Below are positions 16,948-25,716 of a stretch of 64,000 bases of DNA, piece by piece. Numbering within the stretch: position 1 is the first letter of the stretch; each line of letters opens with the position of its first letter. The stretch covers positions 18,938-82,937 of the forward strand of contig JADLDR010000141.1 in the NCBI GenBank assembly GCA_020846535.1, read 5' to 3'. Origin of the DNA: Armatimonadota bacterium (GTDB lineage: Bacteria; Armatimonadota; JADLDR01). The notes beneath the pieces were generated by a model that saw nothing but the letters and a program-made list of their open reading frames with translations, did not search any database and was not told the DNA's origin. The position numbers and the translations under genes were made by a program.

Positions 16948-19740
16948 ATGGCAGGCTTTATCGTTTTAGGGGCGCTTTTGTTACTGTTCCTGGGCGGATG
17001 CGCGGCTCCGGCAAAGGCCGCGCGGGGGCGGCGCGTTTCGTTGAACGGAGACTGGCAGTTTCTGCCTGACCCCGACCTGAGATACAGCCCGGAACGGCTC
17101 AGCAGCACATCCATGTGGCGGGCTATCGAAGTGCCCTCCTGCTGGCAGGCCGAATTCGACGACCTGCTTCATTATGAAGGGGTGGCCTGGTATCGGAAAA
17201 GCTTTTCTATCCCCGGCGAGTGGCTCGATGCCGGGGTGGTGCGGCTCGTTTTCGGAGCGGCGGACTATGAGGCCGAAGTCTGGGTCAACAACCGCTATAT
17301 GGGCCGCCACGAAGGGGGTTATACCCCGTTCGCCTTCGAGATTCAAGATGCTCTGCACACCGGCGTCAATCTCCTGACTGTCAAGATATTCGATCCTGGC
17401 GACGACCTTTCCCGCTTCCCGGACCCCAATTTCTCCGAGATTCCCCACGGCAAGCAGAGCTGGTACGCCCATGTTTCCGGCCTCTGGCAAGAGGTGTTCA
17501 TCGAGTGGAGGCCGGAGGATTATATCGAATGGTTCCACCTGACCCCCGATATCCCCATCCGGCAGGCGCGGGCCGCCTTCTCCCTGGCGCACCCGCCCAC
17601 CCGCAGCGGCCTGTCCATGAACATCCGCATCACGGCTCCGGACGGCCGGCAGGCAGGGGAAGCCTCTCTCAAAACAGCGGAAGGCCGGACGCGCTATGAA
17701 GCCGATATACCTCTGTCGGTCCTCGATTTATGGGATGTCGACCATCCGGCCCTCTACCGAGCCGAGGCCAGCATCCGGGGAGGCGATAAGATTGCGGAAA
17801 GTTTCGGGATGCGCTCCATCGAAACCCGCGGCGGCCAGATTCTCCTTAACGGCCACCCGATCTTTCTGACAGGCGCTCTGGACCAGGATTTCTATCCTCT
17901 GACGATCTACGCTTCTCCCTCCGAGGCGTATCTTTCCGACCAGTTCCGCAAAGCGAAAGTGATGGGCCTTAACTGTTTGCGCTGCCATATCAAAGCGCCC
18001 GATCCCCTTTATCTTTCCCTGGCCGACCAGATGGGCCTGATGGTCTGGTACGAACTGCCCAACTGGGACCGCCTGAGCGAAGGGGCCAAGCGCCGCGCCC
18101 GGCAGACTCTGGACGAGATGCTCCGCCGCGATTACAACCACCCTTCTCTGGTCATCATCAGCCTGATCAACGAAAGCTGGGGAGCCGATCTGAGCCGTTC
18201 GGAAGACCGCACCTGGCTCAGGGAAATGTATGATTACGCCAAAAAGCTAGACCCTACCCGGCTGGTTGTGGATAACTCCCCCTGTGAGGGCAACTTTCAC
18301 CTTAAAAGCGACCTGGACGATTTTCACGCCTATTTCTCCATCCCCGACCATGCGGAAGCCTACAGCCGGTGGATTCAGGACTTTGCAGGGCGTCCGGCCT
18401 GGACATATTCCCCGCACGGTGATGCCGACCGCCAGGGCGACGAACCGCTGATCCTTTCCGAATTCGGCAACTGGGGTCTGCCCCTCCTCTCGCCCCTGAA
18501 GAAAGCCTATGGAGGAACCCCCTGGTGGTTCGAAACCGGAGACGGGAACGCCAGGCCGGGCGGGGCGGAGGAACGATTCCAGGAGGAGGCCCTCAAAAAC
18601 GTTTTCGGCAGCTTCGACCGGATGGCGCAGGCCAGCCAGGTCTTGCAGTTCATGGCCCTCAAATACCAGATCGAGCGCCTCCGCACCCTGCCCTGCCTCC
18701 AGGGGTATGTCATTACCGAGTTCACGGACCTGCACTGGGAGGCCAACGGGCTGCTCGATTTCTGCCGGAATCCCAAGCTTTATGCGGAGGAGATCGCCTG
18801 GCTCCAGGCTCCCGATATCATCATTCCGCTGTGGGACAGGTTCAACTACCGGGCCGGGGAGACAGTGGAAATTCCGGTGGTGCTGTCGCATTATTCGAAA
18901 GAAACCCTGACAGATTGCGCCCTCGAATGGGAACTGGAAGGCTTCGGCGTCTCCGGATGCATCGAGGGCATTCAGGCGCAGGCCGTCGGCCCGGAGCCTG
19001 TCGGGGAGATCCGCTTTGCGGCTCCGGAGACCGAGAAGCCCTGCCGAGGGATTCTCCTCCTGACCTTGAAGCGGGCGGACGGGTCGGCGGTGGCCCGCAA
19101 TTTTCAGGACATGGGCTTTTTTCCGGCGCACAGGGAAACCCCATCCCTATCTGTCGCCCTCTACGGTTGCGGATCGAAGGCCGCCCGCACCCTATGCGAG
19201 AAGGGTTATGCCGTGAAGGAAGGGCTTGCCCGCGACGCCGATGCGCTGGTGTCCTGCTGTCTGGACGAAAAAACGGTGCGCTATATCGAAAGAGGAGGTC
19301 GGGCGCTGATCCTTCTGGAGACGCCCGATGCCGTCCGGCTGCCCGACGCGCCCTTTCAGGCGGTGGGACGGGAAGCGGCGGGACGCTGGGGCGACTGGTG
19401 CTCATCCTTCGGTTGGGTGCTGCCGGAACCGCCTTTCAGCGAGGTGATGTTCGGCCCGCTGCTCGATTTCGGCTTCCAGGCCGTCCTGCCGGAAAGCGTC
19501 CTGGAAGGCTTCGGCTCGGAACACCGGTCCGACATCCTGAGCGGCCTCTTTGTCGGCTGGCTTCATTCGCCCGCCGCCCTGGCTGTCCGCTTCCGCTACG
19601 GGCAGGGAGCGGCGATTGCCACCACCTTCAAGCTGTTAGGCCGCATCGAGAGCGACCCGCTGGTGGAAGCGATGTTCCATGCGATGCTGGCCTGCCTCGC
19701 CCGTCCTGACTTCAGGCCGCAGACCGCACTGGAGTTCTGA
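16948..19740 (+). CDS. Secreted GH2-family glycosidase (probable lipoprotein)
   Basis: About 930 residues from ATG 16948; the ATG at 16933 lies inside the ribosome site region. The signal ends in a lipobox-like LFLGGC. GH2 order: sugar-binding jelly roll (VSLNGDWQFLPDPD...WYRKSFSIPGEWLDAG...AEVWVNNRYMGRHEGGYTPF), Ig-like domain, TIM barrel with general acid/base in SLINESWG and nucleophile in LILSEFGNWG. Barrel features point to beta-glucuronidase/beta-galactosidase-like activity; substrate cannot be fixed. The C-terminal 190 residues (from about PSLSVALYGCGSKAARTL) look like a glutamine-amidotransferase-like Rossmann domain. It stands alone between divergent regulators and tRNAs. Confidence 0.88.
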   Translation: MAGFIVLGALLLLFLGGCAAPAKAARGRRVSLNGDWQFLPDPDLRYSPERLSSTSMWRAIEVPSCWQAEFDDLLHYEGVAWYRKSFSIPGEWLDAGVVRLVFGAADYEAEVWVNNRYMGRHEGGYTPFAFEIQDALHTGVNLLTVKIFDPGDDLSRFPDPNFSEIPHGKQSWYAHVSGLWQEVFIEWRPEDYIEWFHLTPDIPIRQARAAFSLAHPPTRSGLSMNIRITAPDGRQAGEASLKTAEGRTRYEADIPLSVLDLWDVDHPALYRAEASIRGGDKIAESFGMRSIETRGGQILLNGHPIFLTGALDQDFYPLTIYASPSEAYLSDQFRKAKVMGLNCLRCHIKAPDPLYLSLADQMGLMVWYELPNWDRLSEGAKRRARQTLDEMLRRDYNHPSLVIISLINESWGADLSRSEDRTWLREMYDYAKKLDPTRLVVDNSPCEGNFHLKSDLDDFHAYFSIPDHAEAYSRWIQDFAGRPAWTYSPHGDADRQGDEPLILSEFGNWGLPLLSPLKKAYGGTPWWFETGDGNARPGGAEERFQEEALKNVFGSFDRMAQASQVLQFMALKYQIERLRTLPCLQGYVITEFTDLHWEANGLLDFCRNPKLYAEEIAWLQAPDIIIPLWDRFNYRAGETVEIPVVLSHYSKETLTDCALEWELEGFGVSGCIEGIQAQAVGPEPVGEIRFAAPETEKPCRGILLLTLKRADGSAVARNFQDMGFFPAHRETPSLSVALYGCGSKAARTLCEKGYAVKEGLARDADALVSCCLDEKTVRYIERGGRALILLETPDAVRLPDAPFQAVGREAAGRWGDWCSSFGWVLPEPPFSEVMFGPLLDFGFQAVLPESVLEGFGSEHRSDILSGLFVGWLHSPAALAVRFRYGQGAAIATTFKLLGRIESDPLVEAMFHAMLACLARPDFRPQTALEF

Positions 19741-19756
19741 AATTTCGCGCCTGCGC

Positions 19757-19785
19757 TTTACATTTCACCCAAAATCGGGTATAAT
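19757..19785 (+). promoter_or_regulatory. Promoter of the tRNA-Glu/tRNA-Leu unit
   Basis: TTTACA (19757-19762), a 17-base spacer, then TATAAT (19780-19785), ending 18 bases before tRNA-Glu. It fits a strong stable-RNA promoter. Confidence 0.8.
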
Positions 19786-19803
19786 GAGAGTGCTGTAACC
19801 TGA

Positions 19804-19878
19804 GGCGCTATCGTCTAGCGGTTAGGACGGGTGGTTTTCAGCCACTAAACCGGGGTTCGACTCCCCGTAGCGCTACCA
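19804..19878 (+). tRNA. tRNA-Glu (TTC anticodon)
   Basis: Cloverleaf with acceptor GGCGCTA/TAGCGCT, D arm TCTAGCGGTTAGGA, anticodon loop TTTTCAG (TTC at positions 34-36), T loop GGTTCGACTCC and an encoded CCA end. The first acceptor pair is a G-U. It is read from the promoter just upstream and sits 17 bases before tRNA-Leu. Confidence 0.97.
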
Positions 19879-19895
19879 TTTATTTTACGGCCCGC

Positions 19896-19978
19896 GCCGA
19901 GGTGGCGGAATTGGCAGACGCGCACGTTTGAGGGGCGTGTGGGAAACCATACGGGTTCAAGTCCCGTCCTCGGCACCA
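19896..19978 (+). tRNA. tRNA-Leu (GAG anticodon)
   Basis: Acceptor GCCGAGG/CCTCGGC, class II D region (GGCGGAATTGGCAGACGCG), anticodon stem CACGT/GCGTG around loop TTGAGGG (GAG), a long variable arm, T loop GGTTCAAGTCC and an encoded CCA. An intrinsic terminator follows, so the two tRNAs form one transcription unit. Confidence 0.97.
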
Positions 19979-19983
19979 AAAAC

Positions 19984-20014
19984 AAAGCCTGCCCTTTGAA
20001 GGGCAGGCTTTTTA
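19984..20014 (+). terminator. Intrinsic terminator of the tRNA unit
   Basis: An 11-bp stem, AAAGCCTGCCC with GGGCAGGCTTT, a 6-base loop TTTGAA, then a T-run. It begins 5 bases after the tRNA-Leu CCA. Confidence 0.93.
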
Positions 20015-20271
20015 TTGCCAGGAGCGCCGCCTGCGAAGGTTCCTCCACAGCGTCAGACCGATATCATAGAAATGGAGTACCCCTGTGGTGATCTTGAGAA
20101 CGCACACGCGGGCGAGCAACTGGCACAGGCCCGGTTCCTTACAACGGCTCATCGTATGAGATCATCAGTTCCCTTCTAGCCTGAGACCAGGCGGATGCCG
20201 CTATTATATTTATTCCATGTCGGCGAATGCGCCCGGCTCTGTAAAAATACCGGATTTCCTCGACTGACAGC

Positions 20272-20961
20272 CTACAGCAGGCCCCGCTCCCTCATGCTGA
20301 CAAAGCGCCCGTCTCCGACGATCAAGTGGTCGAGCAGACCGATTCCCAGAAGTTCTCCCGCATCTTTGAGGCGGCGTGTGACGGCGATATCCTCCTGGCT
20401 GGGCGTGGGGTCGCCGGAAGGATGGTTGTGGGCCACAATGACGGCGGCGCTCCGGTAGGCGATGGCCCTGTTGAAAAGCTCCCTGGGGTGAATCAGGGAA
20501 GCGTTCAGAGTGCCCTGGGTGATGATCAGCTCTTTCAGAACCCGGTTTTTGGTGTCCAGGAGAAGGGCCACGAAACACTCCACCGTCTGGTCGCGCATCC
20601 GGGGCATCAGCCGGTCCGCGATATCCTGTGGAGAATGGATAGAATCCTTGTCCTCGGCTTCCGCAAGCAGGTAGCGCCGCCCCAACTCGAAAGCGGCCTG
20701 GATCTGGGAGGCTTTCGTCTCCCCTATCCCGAACACGCCCGCCATCTCCGGCATCGACGCCTTCGCCAGCCCTTTCAGCCCCTCGAACTCCTTCAGCAGC
20801 TTGTGCCCCAGATCGATGGCCGACTCTTTGGCCGACCCGGTTCGCAGCAGCAGGGCCAGGAGTTCCACATTGGATAAAACCTCCACCCCGTAGCGTACCA
20901 GCTTTTCCCGGGGCCGCTCCTCGCTGGGCATCTCCTTGATGACTGTCCTTTCTTCCGCCAT
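20272..20961 (-). CDS. radC: RadC-family JAB-domain protein
   Basis: 229 residues. The N-terminal UPF0758 helix-hairpin-helix region (ERPREKLVRYGVEVLSNVELLALLLRTG, VFGIGETKASQIQAAFELG) is followed by a JAB/MPN metalloprotease-like domain with the zinc motif HNHPSGDPTPSQED. Historically named RadC for a supposed repair role, the biochemical function remains unsettled. It is transcribed from a near-consensus promoter and divergent from the alpha/beta hydrolase gene. The roughly 255 bases downstream, to the tRNA terminator, hold no recognisable gene. Confidence 0.94.
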   Translation of the reverse strand: MAEERTVIKEMPSEERPREKLVRYGVEVLSNVELLALLLRTGSAKESAIDLGHKLLKEFEGLKGLAKASMPEMAGVFGIGETKASQIQAAFELGRRYLLAEAEDKDSIHSPQDIADRLMPRMRDQTVECFVALLLDTKNRVLKELIITQGTLNASLIHPRELFNRAIAYRSAAVIVAHNHPSGDPTPSQEDIAVTRRLKDAGELLGIGLLDHLIVGDGRFVSMRERGLL

Positions 20962-20999
20962 AACCCTCCCCCTGGGCGATTATAAATTTATTATTATAT

Positions 21000-21028
21000 A
21001 TTATAACCCTGCAATCCTCTCTTGTCAA
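21000..21028 (-). promoter_or_regulatory. Consensus promoter of radC
   Basis: On the minus strand, TTGACA (21028-21023), a 17-base spacer, then TATAAT (21005-21000): a full consensus sigma70 promoter about 40 bases before the radC ATG. Confidence 0.88.
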
Positions 21029-21036
21029 TACCGGCC

Positions 21037-21065
21037 TTGACATTTGGAAGACAACAGGATAAGAT
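21037..21065 (+). promoter_or_regulatory. Promoter of the alpha/beta hydrolase-Ppx operon
   Basis: TTGACA (21037-21042), a 17-base spacer, then TAAGAT (21060-21065). It is back to back with the radC promoter, the two -35 boxes being only 8 bases apart, so one bound protein could affect both. Its position argues against the TTG at 21044 as a start codon. Confidence 0.65.
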
Positions 21066-21094
21066 ATTACAACTTCGCCCGACGGGAGGGCATA

Positions 21095-22021
21095 TTGAGC
21101 AATCGGTGGATCAGATTGGCCTCCGCTATAGGGGCGGTTCTGGTGGGAGGCGTCCTGCTGGCCGCATGGCTGACGGCGGACGGCGTGGTGCGGCCCCGAC
21201 GCCTTCCGGTCAGGAAAACCCCAGGCGACCTCGGCCTTCCCTATGAGGACGTCTCCTTCAAGGCGCAGGACGGTATGCCCCTGAAAGGCTGGTGGCTGGT
21301 AAACGCCCCTGAAAATCGAACCATAATCCTCTGCCACGGCATCAGCGCCAACCGCGAGCAGGCGCTTCCCCTGTCTGCCCTTTTTTTTCGGCGGGGCTAC
21401 AATGTATTCGCCTTCGATTTCCGGGCGCACGGAGAAAGCGCAGGCGTCTACTGCACTGTAGGCGTCAGAGAGCAGGAAGACCTCCTGGCGGCTGTCCGCG
21501 CGGTTCGAGAACGGGGGAGCGGGCCTATCGGCGTACTGGGCATGTCGATGGGCGGCGCAACGGCGCTTCTCGCGGCGGCCCGGTCTCTCGATATCGAAGC
21601 GGTCGCAGCCGATTCGGCCTTTTTCAGCATGTCCAAGTTGATTGAAGATACCTTTACCATCCGTTATCGTCTCCCCTATTGGCCGGTCGGCCCGCTCAGC
21701 TTCGTTATCGGCTACTGGCGTACGGCGGAGGATTTACGGAACATCTCCCCTGCCCGGACTATCGCCCGGATAAGCCCCCGCCCGGTTCTGCTCCTGCACG
21801 GCAGTGCCGATACTGTCATCCCTGCGGAACATTCCAGGGCGCTCTACCGGCAGACGAAGGAACCGAAAGAACTCGTGGAGATCCCCGGAGCCGGGCATAT
21901 CGGCAGCTATGGAGAGGCGACCGCTCTGTATGAGCGTAAGATTTTGGCTTATTTCAATAAATGGCTGGCCCGCAAGGAAGAAGCGAACAGGAGGAACGCT
22001 CGATGGCGCGTCGCGCGGTGA
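21095..22021 (+). CDS. Membrane-anchored alpha/beta hydrolase
   Basis: 308 residues from a TTG at 21095 preceded by GGGAGGG. One N-terminal TM helix (SAIGAVLVGGVLLAAWLTADGV), then an alpha/beta-hydrolase fold with oxyanion segment ILCHGISANREQ, nucleophile elbow GMSMGG (Ser), Asp in LLHGSADTVIPAEHS and final His in GAGHIGSYG. All catalytic residues are present. The family covers esterases and dipeptidyl-type hydrolases, and substrate is unknown. It overlaps the Ppx/GppA gene by 19 bases. Confidence 0.85.
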   Translation: MSNRWIRLASAIGAVLVGGVLLAAWLTADGVVRPRRLPVRKTPGDLGLPYEDVSFKAQDGMPLKGWWLVNAPENRTIILCHGISANREQALPLSALFFRRGYNVFAFDFRAHGESAGVYCTVGVREQEDLLAAVRAVRERGSGPIGVLGMSMGGATALLAAARSLDIEAVAADSAFFSMSKLIEDTFTIRYRLPYWPVGPLSFVIGYWRTAEDLRNISPARTIARISPRPVLLLHGSADTVIPAEHSRALYRQTKEPKELVEIPGAGHIGSYGEATALYERKILAYFNKWLARKEEANRRNARWRVAR

Positions 22022-22926
22022 TCGATATCGGAACCAATTCCGTGCTGCTTCTGGTGGCCGATGTCGGCGAACAGGACGGCTCTTTGAACATAGTAGAGGA
22101 TATCAGTGAGATCACCCGATTGGGCAAGGGAATTGCCGGGGGCAAAGGGCTGCAACCGGAAGCGATCCGGCGCACCGTTGGCGTTATCGAAACCCTCACA
22201 ACCCGATGCCGGGCGCTTCGGGCCGATTCGATCACCGCTGTCGGCACGGCAATCCTTCGGGAAGCGGCCAACCGGGAGATTTTTCTGAGCGAGGCCCGCC
22301 AGCGATGCGGGCTTGAGGTGGAAGTCATCTCCGGCGAGGAGGAAGCCCGATTGTCTTATCGTGCGGTGCGGGGCGACAGCGATCTGGGGCTGCCCGACAA
22401 GGCCGCTATCGCTGTGTTGGATGTGGGCGGGGGCAGCACGGAAGTCGTTTTCGGCAAAGAATCCGTGGAGTTCCGGAAAAGCATCCCCATCGGAGCCGTC
22501 CGGCTGAGCGAAGCGTTCCTGCCCACCGACCCGCCGCCTGCGGAGGAGCAGAAGAAAGGTCTGGATTTCGTTCTGGAACGATTGAGCGAACTGCCACCTC
22601 TGCCGACGGATTCGGTTTTCGTCGGGGTCGGAGGCACGATAGTCAACCTGGGAGCGGTGCATCTGGGGCTGGCCGAGTACGGCCCGTCCCGGCTCCACGG
22701 CATGAGGCTGACCCGCGCCGATGCGGAAGACGCCCTTCGCCTCCTGGCCTCAAAGCCTCTGGAGGAACGCAGGCAAATCTCCGGCCTGGAGCCGAAGCGG
22801 GCCGATGTCATTGTCGGGGGGGCGATCATTATTGCAGCGGTCATGAAGCGTTACGACCTGGAGGCCATTACGATGAGCTGCCGGGGGCTGCGGTACGGCG
22901 TGCTGTTCGACCGCTATCTGAGGTAG
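22003..22926 (+). CDS. Ppx/GppA-family exopolyphosphatase / pppGpp phosphatase
   Basis: 307 residues from ATG 22003, preceded by AGGAGGAA. ASKHA-fold motifs: ARRAVIDIGTNSVLLLVADV, phosphate-binding GGGSTEVVFG and the late segment GGAIIIAAVMKRYDLEAITMSCRGLRYGVLFDRYL. At about 300 residues it is the short, catalytic-core-only type, without the C-terminal HD-like domain of E. coli Ppx. It may act on polyphosphate or (p)ppGpp. It is coupled to the hydrolase upstream. Confidence 0.93.
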   Translation: MARRAVIDIGTNSVLLLVADVGEQDGSLNIVEDISEITRLGKGIAGGKGLQPEAIRRTVGVIETLTTRCRALRADSITAVGTAILREAANREIFLSEARQRCGLEVEVISGEEEARLSYRAVRGDSDLGLPDKAAIAVLDVGGGSTEVVFGKESVEFRKSIPIGAVRLSEAFLPTDPPPAEEQKKGLDFVLERLSELPPLPTDSVFVGVGGTIVNLGAVHLGLAEYGPSRLHGMRLTRADAEDALRLLASKPLEERRQISGLEPKRADVIVGGAIIIAAVMKRYDLEAITMSCRGLRYGVLFDRYLR

Positions 22927-23087
22927 AAACTTCTTGTTGAAACCTCTCATCAAAACTGAGGGCCGCCTCGAAATCGGCTTTTTTCAATAATAGTCCTCCG
23001 AAGTTCCCGGATTGCGCCAGCTCCGTCCCTCCAGCAAAACGCCGCGTTGCCGATAATAAAATCAGCATCAATGCAGGAGAATCTCAG

Positions 23088-25373
23088 TTGCAATCTTTAT
23101 ATGATCTGATCGCCTACCATAAATCTCACGCAGACCCGGAATCGGCAAGGCTGTGCCAGGAGGCAGAATCTAGCCTGAAGCGGGAATCAGAGATCAACAC
23201 GGCCCTGGCCCGGCTGTCCGGGGCACTGCTCGCCTCCGATTCGCTGGAACTGATTTCGCAGATGGTGCTGGAGGCGGCGCAGACTTTGACGGGCAGCAGC
23301 TATGGTTTTGTTTCCTTTATCGATCCGGCTACCCGCAACAATGTCTCCTATACCTTGACCGCCATGATGGACCATCAGTGCCATCTGCGCGGCACGGACA
23401 GGCGCATCGCTTTCCCTGTCGGCCCCGATGGGGAATACCCCGGGCTGTGGGGTCATGCGCTCAACACCCGGCAAGGATTTTATACCAACACTCCCGTCGC
23501 CCACCCTTCCTCAAAAGGCATTCCTGAAGGCCACATCCCGCTCCACAACTTCCTGGCCGTTCCGACCCTGGTCGGGGATGAACCGGCGGGGCTGATCGCC
23601 CTGGCAAACTCCACCGGCCCCTATACGGGCAGCGATATCGATGCCGTCCGGAGGATCACAGACCTCTATGCGCTTTCACTTCAACATCAGAGAGATGAAG
23701 CCGCCCGAACAGAATCCGAACGGCGGTTCCGTGAAATCCTGGAAAATGTACGGTTGATCTCGGTGATGCTGAATACCGAAGGTCGTATCATCTTTGCTAA
23801 CGATTTTCTGCTGGAACTCACCGGCTGGACGTGTCAGGAAATCCTGGGGACGAACTGGTTCGAGCATTTTGTCCTGCCCGAACACATCGATATGGAAACA
23901 TTCCGGACAATGATCGAAACCGACAGTGTTCCGCCCCATCGGGAGGGGGATGTGATCACCCGGCATCAGGGACGGCGGCGCATCTCCTGGAACAATATCG
24001 TTCTGAAAGGCCCGGACGGGCGGATCGCCGGAACCGCCAGCATCGGTGAGGATGTGACCGAGCGAAAGCTGGCCGAGGAAATGATGGCCGCCGCCAACCG
24101 GGAGATGGAGCAGTCCGCGCTGAGGGCCAACGAGCTGGCCGCCGCCGCCGAAGCCGCCAACCGGGCCAAAAGCGACTTCCTGGCGAACATGAGCCACGAA
24201 CTCCGCACCCCCATGAGCGGCATTATGGGCATGACCGACCTGGCCCTGGATACCGACCTGACAGAAGAGCAGAGAGAATACCTGACCCTGGTCAAATCTT
24301 CGGCGGACTCGCTCCTCCGGCTTCTGAACGATATTCTCGATTTCTCCAAGATCGAGGCAGGCCGCCTGGACATAATGGATATCGATTTCAGCCTCCGCGA
24401 AACGCTTGCCGATACCCTCAATCTCCTGGCCGTTCGCGCCCGGGGCAAGGGGCTGGCCCTCCGGGCCGATATCGGGACCGACACGCCGGACAATCTGATC
24501 GGAGACCCGGACCGTTTGCGGCAGGTCATTATCAATCTGGCGGGCAATGCCATCAAATTCACCGAGCAGGGCGAGGTGGTCCTTCATGTCGCTCGCTTCA
24601 CCGCCCCGGCCCATACCTCGAAAACCGCCGGGCCGGAAGCCTGCCTTCATTTTACAGTCAGCGATACGGGCATTGGCATTCCGATCCACAAGCAGCGGTC
24701 CATTTTCGAGCCGTTCGCTCAGGCGGACAGCTCTTCCACGCGCCGCTACGGAGGAACGGGCCTGGGGCTGACTATCTCTTCCCGATTGGTGGAAATGATG
24801 GGCGGGACGATTTGGCTCGAAAGCGAGGCCGAAAAAGGAAGCCGTTTTCACTTCACTGCCCGCTTCAAGGAGCGGCAGGCTCCTTTGCAGCAGGCTCCCG
24901 GGCCGGACAGTGACGAACCGGCGGCAGCCGACAACCGCCCGCATGAGGCAGGCGAAGCGAGGAGCCTCTCCATTCTCCTGGTCGAAGACCATGCAGTCAA
25001 TCAACTGGTGGTGTCCAGGCTTCTCCGAAAACAGGGGCACAGGGTCTCTCTGGCCGCAACCGGCAGGCAGGCGGTCAGCGCCGTAGCAGAGGATTATTTC
25101 GACGTGATCCTGATGGATGTGCAGATGCCCGAAATGGACGGCTTCGAGGCGACCACGGCCATCCGCAATATAGAGAAACGCATCGGCGGGCGGCATATTC
25201 CCATTATCGCTATGACCGCCCACGCCATGGCGGAATACAAGGAGCGGTGCATCTCAGCCGGGATGGATGCTTATATCTCTAAACCGGCGCAGGCCCAGGA
25301 GATCATCGCCCTTATCCGCCAATTGACCCGCTCCGGCTCGCAAGGCCCCTCCGGACAGCAGCAGGCGGCATAA
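23088..25373 (+). CDS. Cytoplasmic hybrid sensor histidine kinase (GAF-PAS-HisKA-HATPase-REC)
   Basis: 761 residues from a TTG with AGGAGA upstream; an overlapping ATG at 23071 stops at once. GAF domain (about 40-200; SSYGFVSFIDPATRN, YTNTPVAHPSS), PAS (RRFREILENVRLISVMLNTEGRIIFANDFLLELTGW), linker coiled coil, HisKA (MSHELRTPMSGIMGMTDLAL), HATPase_c (DRLRQVIINLAGNAIKFT, DTGIGIP, GTGLGLTISSRLV) and an intact REC (ILLVEDHAVNQ; DVILMDVQMPEMDGFE; ISKPAQAQE). No TM segment. No HPt or output regulator is adjacent, so the phosphate target is elsewhere. Confidence 0.93.
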   Translation: MQSLYDLIAYHKSHADPESARLCQEAESSLKRESEINTALARLSGALLASDSLELISQMVLEAAQTLTGSSYGFVSFIDPATRNNVSYTLTAMMDHQCHLRGTDRRIAFPVGPDGEYPGLWGHALNTRQGFYTNTPVAHPSSKGIPEGHIPLHNFLAVPTLVGDEPAGLIALANSTGPYTGSDIDAVRRITDLYALSLQHQRDEAARTESERRFREILENVRLISVMLNTEGRIIFANDFLLELTGWTCQEILGTNWFEHFVLPEHIDMETFRTMIETDSVPPHREGDVITRHQGRRRISWNNIVLKGPDGRIAGTASIGEDVTERKLAEEMMAAANREMEQSALRANELAAAAEAANRAKSDFLANMSHELRTPMSGIMGMTDLALDTDLTEEQREYLTLVKSSADSLLRLLNDILDFSKIEAGRLDIMDIDFSLRETLADTLNLLAVRARGKGLALRADIGTDTPDNLIGDPDRLRQVIINLAGNAIKFTEQGEVVLHVARFTAPAHTSKTAGPEACLHFTVSDTGIGIPIHKQRSIFEPFAQADSSSTRRYGGTGLGLTISSRLVEMMGGTIWLESEAEKGSRFHFTARFKERQAPLQQAPGPDSDEPAAADNRPHEAGEARSLSILLVEDHAVNQLVVSRLLRKQGHRVSLAATGRQAVSAVAEDYFDVILMDVQMPEMDGFEATTAIRNIEKRIGGRHIPIIAMTAHAMAEYKERCISAGMDAYISKPAQAQEIIALIRQLTRSGSQGPSGQQQAA

Positions 25374-25716
25374 AAGACATTTTTTCCATCCGAAAATAGA
25401 TCAACCAGGATTTTCCACCGAAGGCAGCGAACCATTGGCAGCAAGGAAGGACTCAGGGGATCGCTTCGGCTCCCTGTCGCCTGATTTCCTTTCTAAGCAG
25501 GGCGTTGGGATCAAGATTAAGATGTGGAGCGATCTTGGCCGATCCGTAGGGGCGAACCCCAGGTTCGCCCTGCCCAGGGCGATCTTCGGAGGCCTGGGCG
25601 AACACGAGGTTCGCCCCTACGGCCTTGTCCCGGGGGAAACTGCACCCTGACTCCGACGGGCTGCTTAGCTTCAGTCCCGAATGCGAAAAATTTCCGAAAA
25701 GGAGAGTGCGTTCTTC
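25374..25716. other. Intergenic stretch holding a 79-bp palindromic repeat
   Basis: The 343 bases between the hybrid kinase and the URO-D-like gene hold no recognisable gene. The only clear structure is the inverted repeat at 25544-25622. No terminator with a U-run was seen. Confidence 0.6.
25544..25622. repeat. Inverted repeat, GGGGCGAAC hairpin family
   Basis: Outer arms CCGTAGGGGCGAAC and GTTCGCCCCTACGG are perfectly complementary (14 bp). Each half also contains its own small palindrome. The right half (25596-25622) is identical over 27 bases to 54412-54438. Related hairpins with other core words occur at 4436 and 58985. Confidence 0.88.

Noticed and set aside
20210..21430. 406-codon minus-strand frame overlapping radC
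   Set aside because: Antisense or out-of-frame to both radC and the hydrolase; no motif and no ribosome site.
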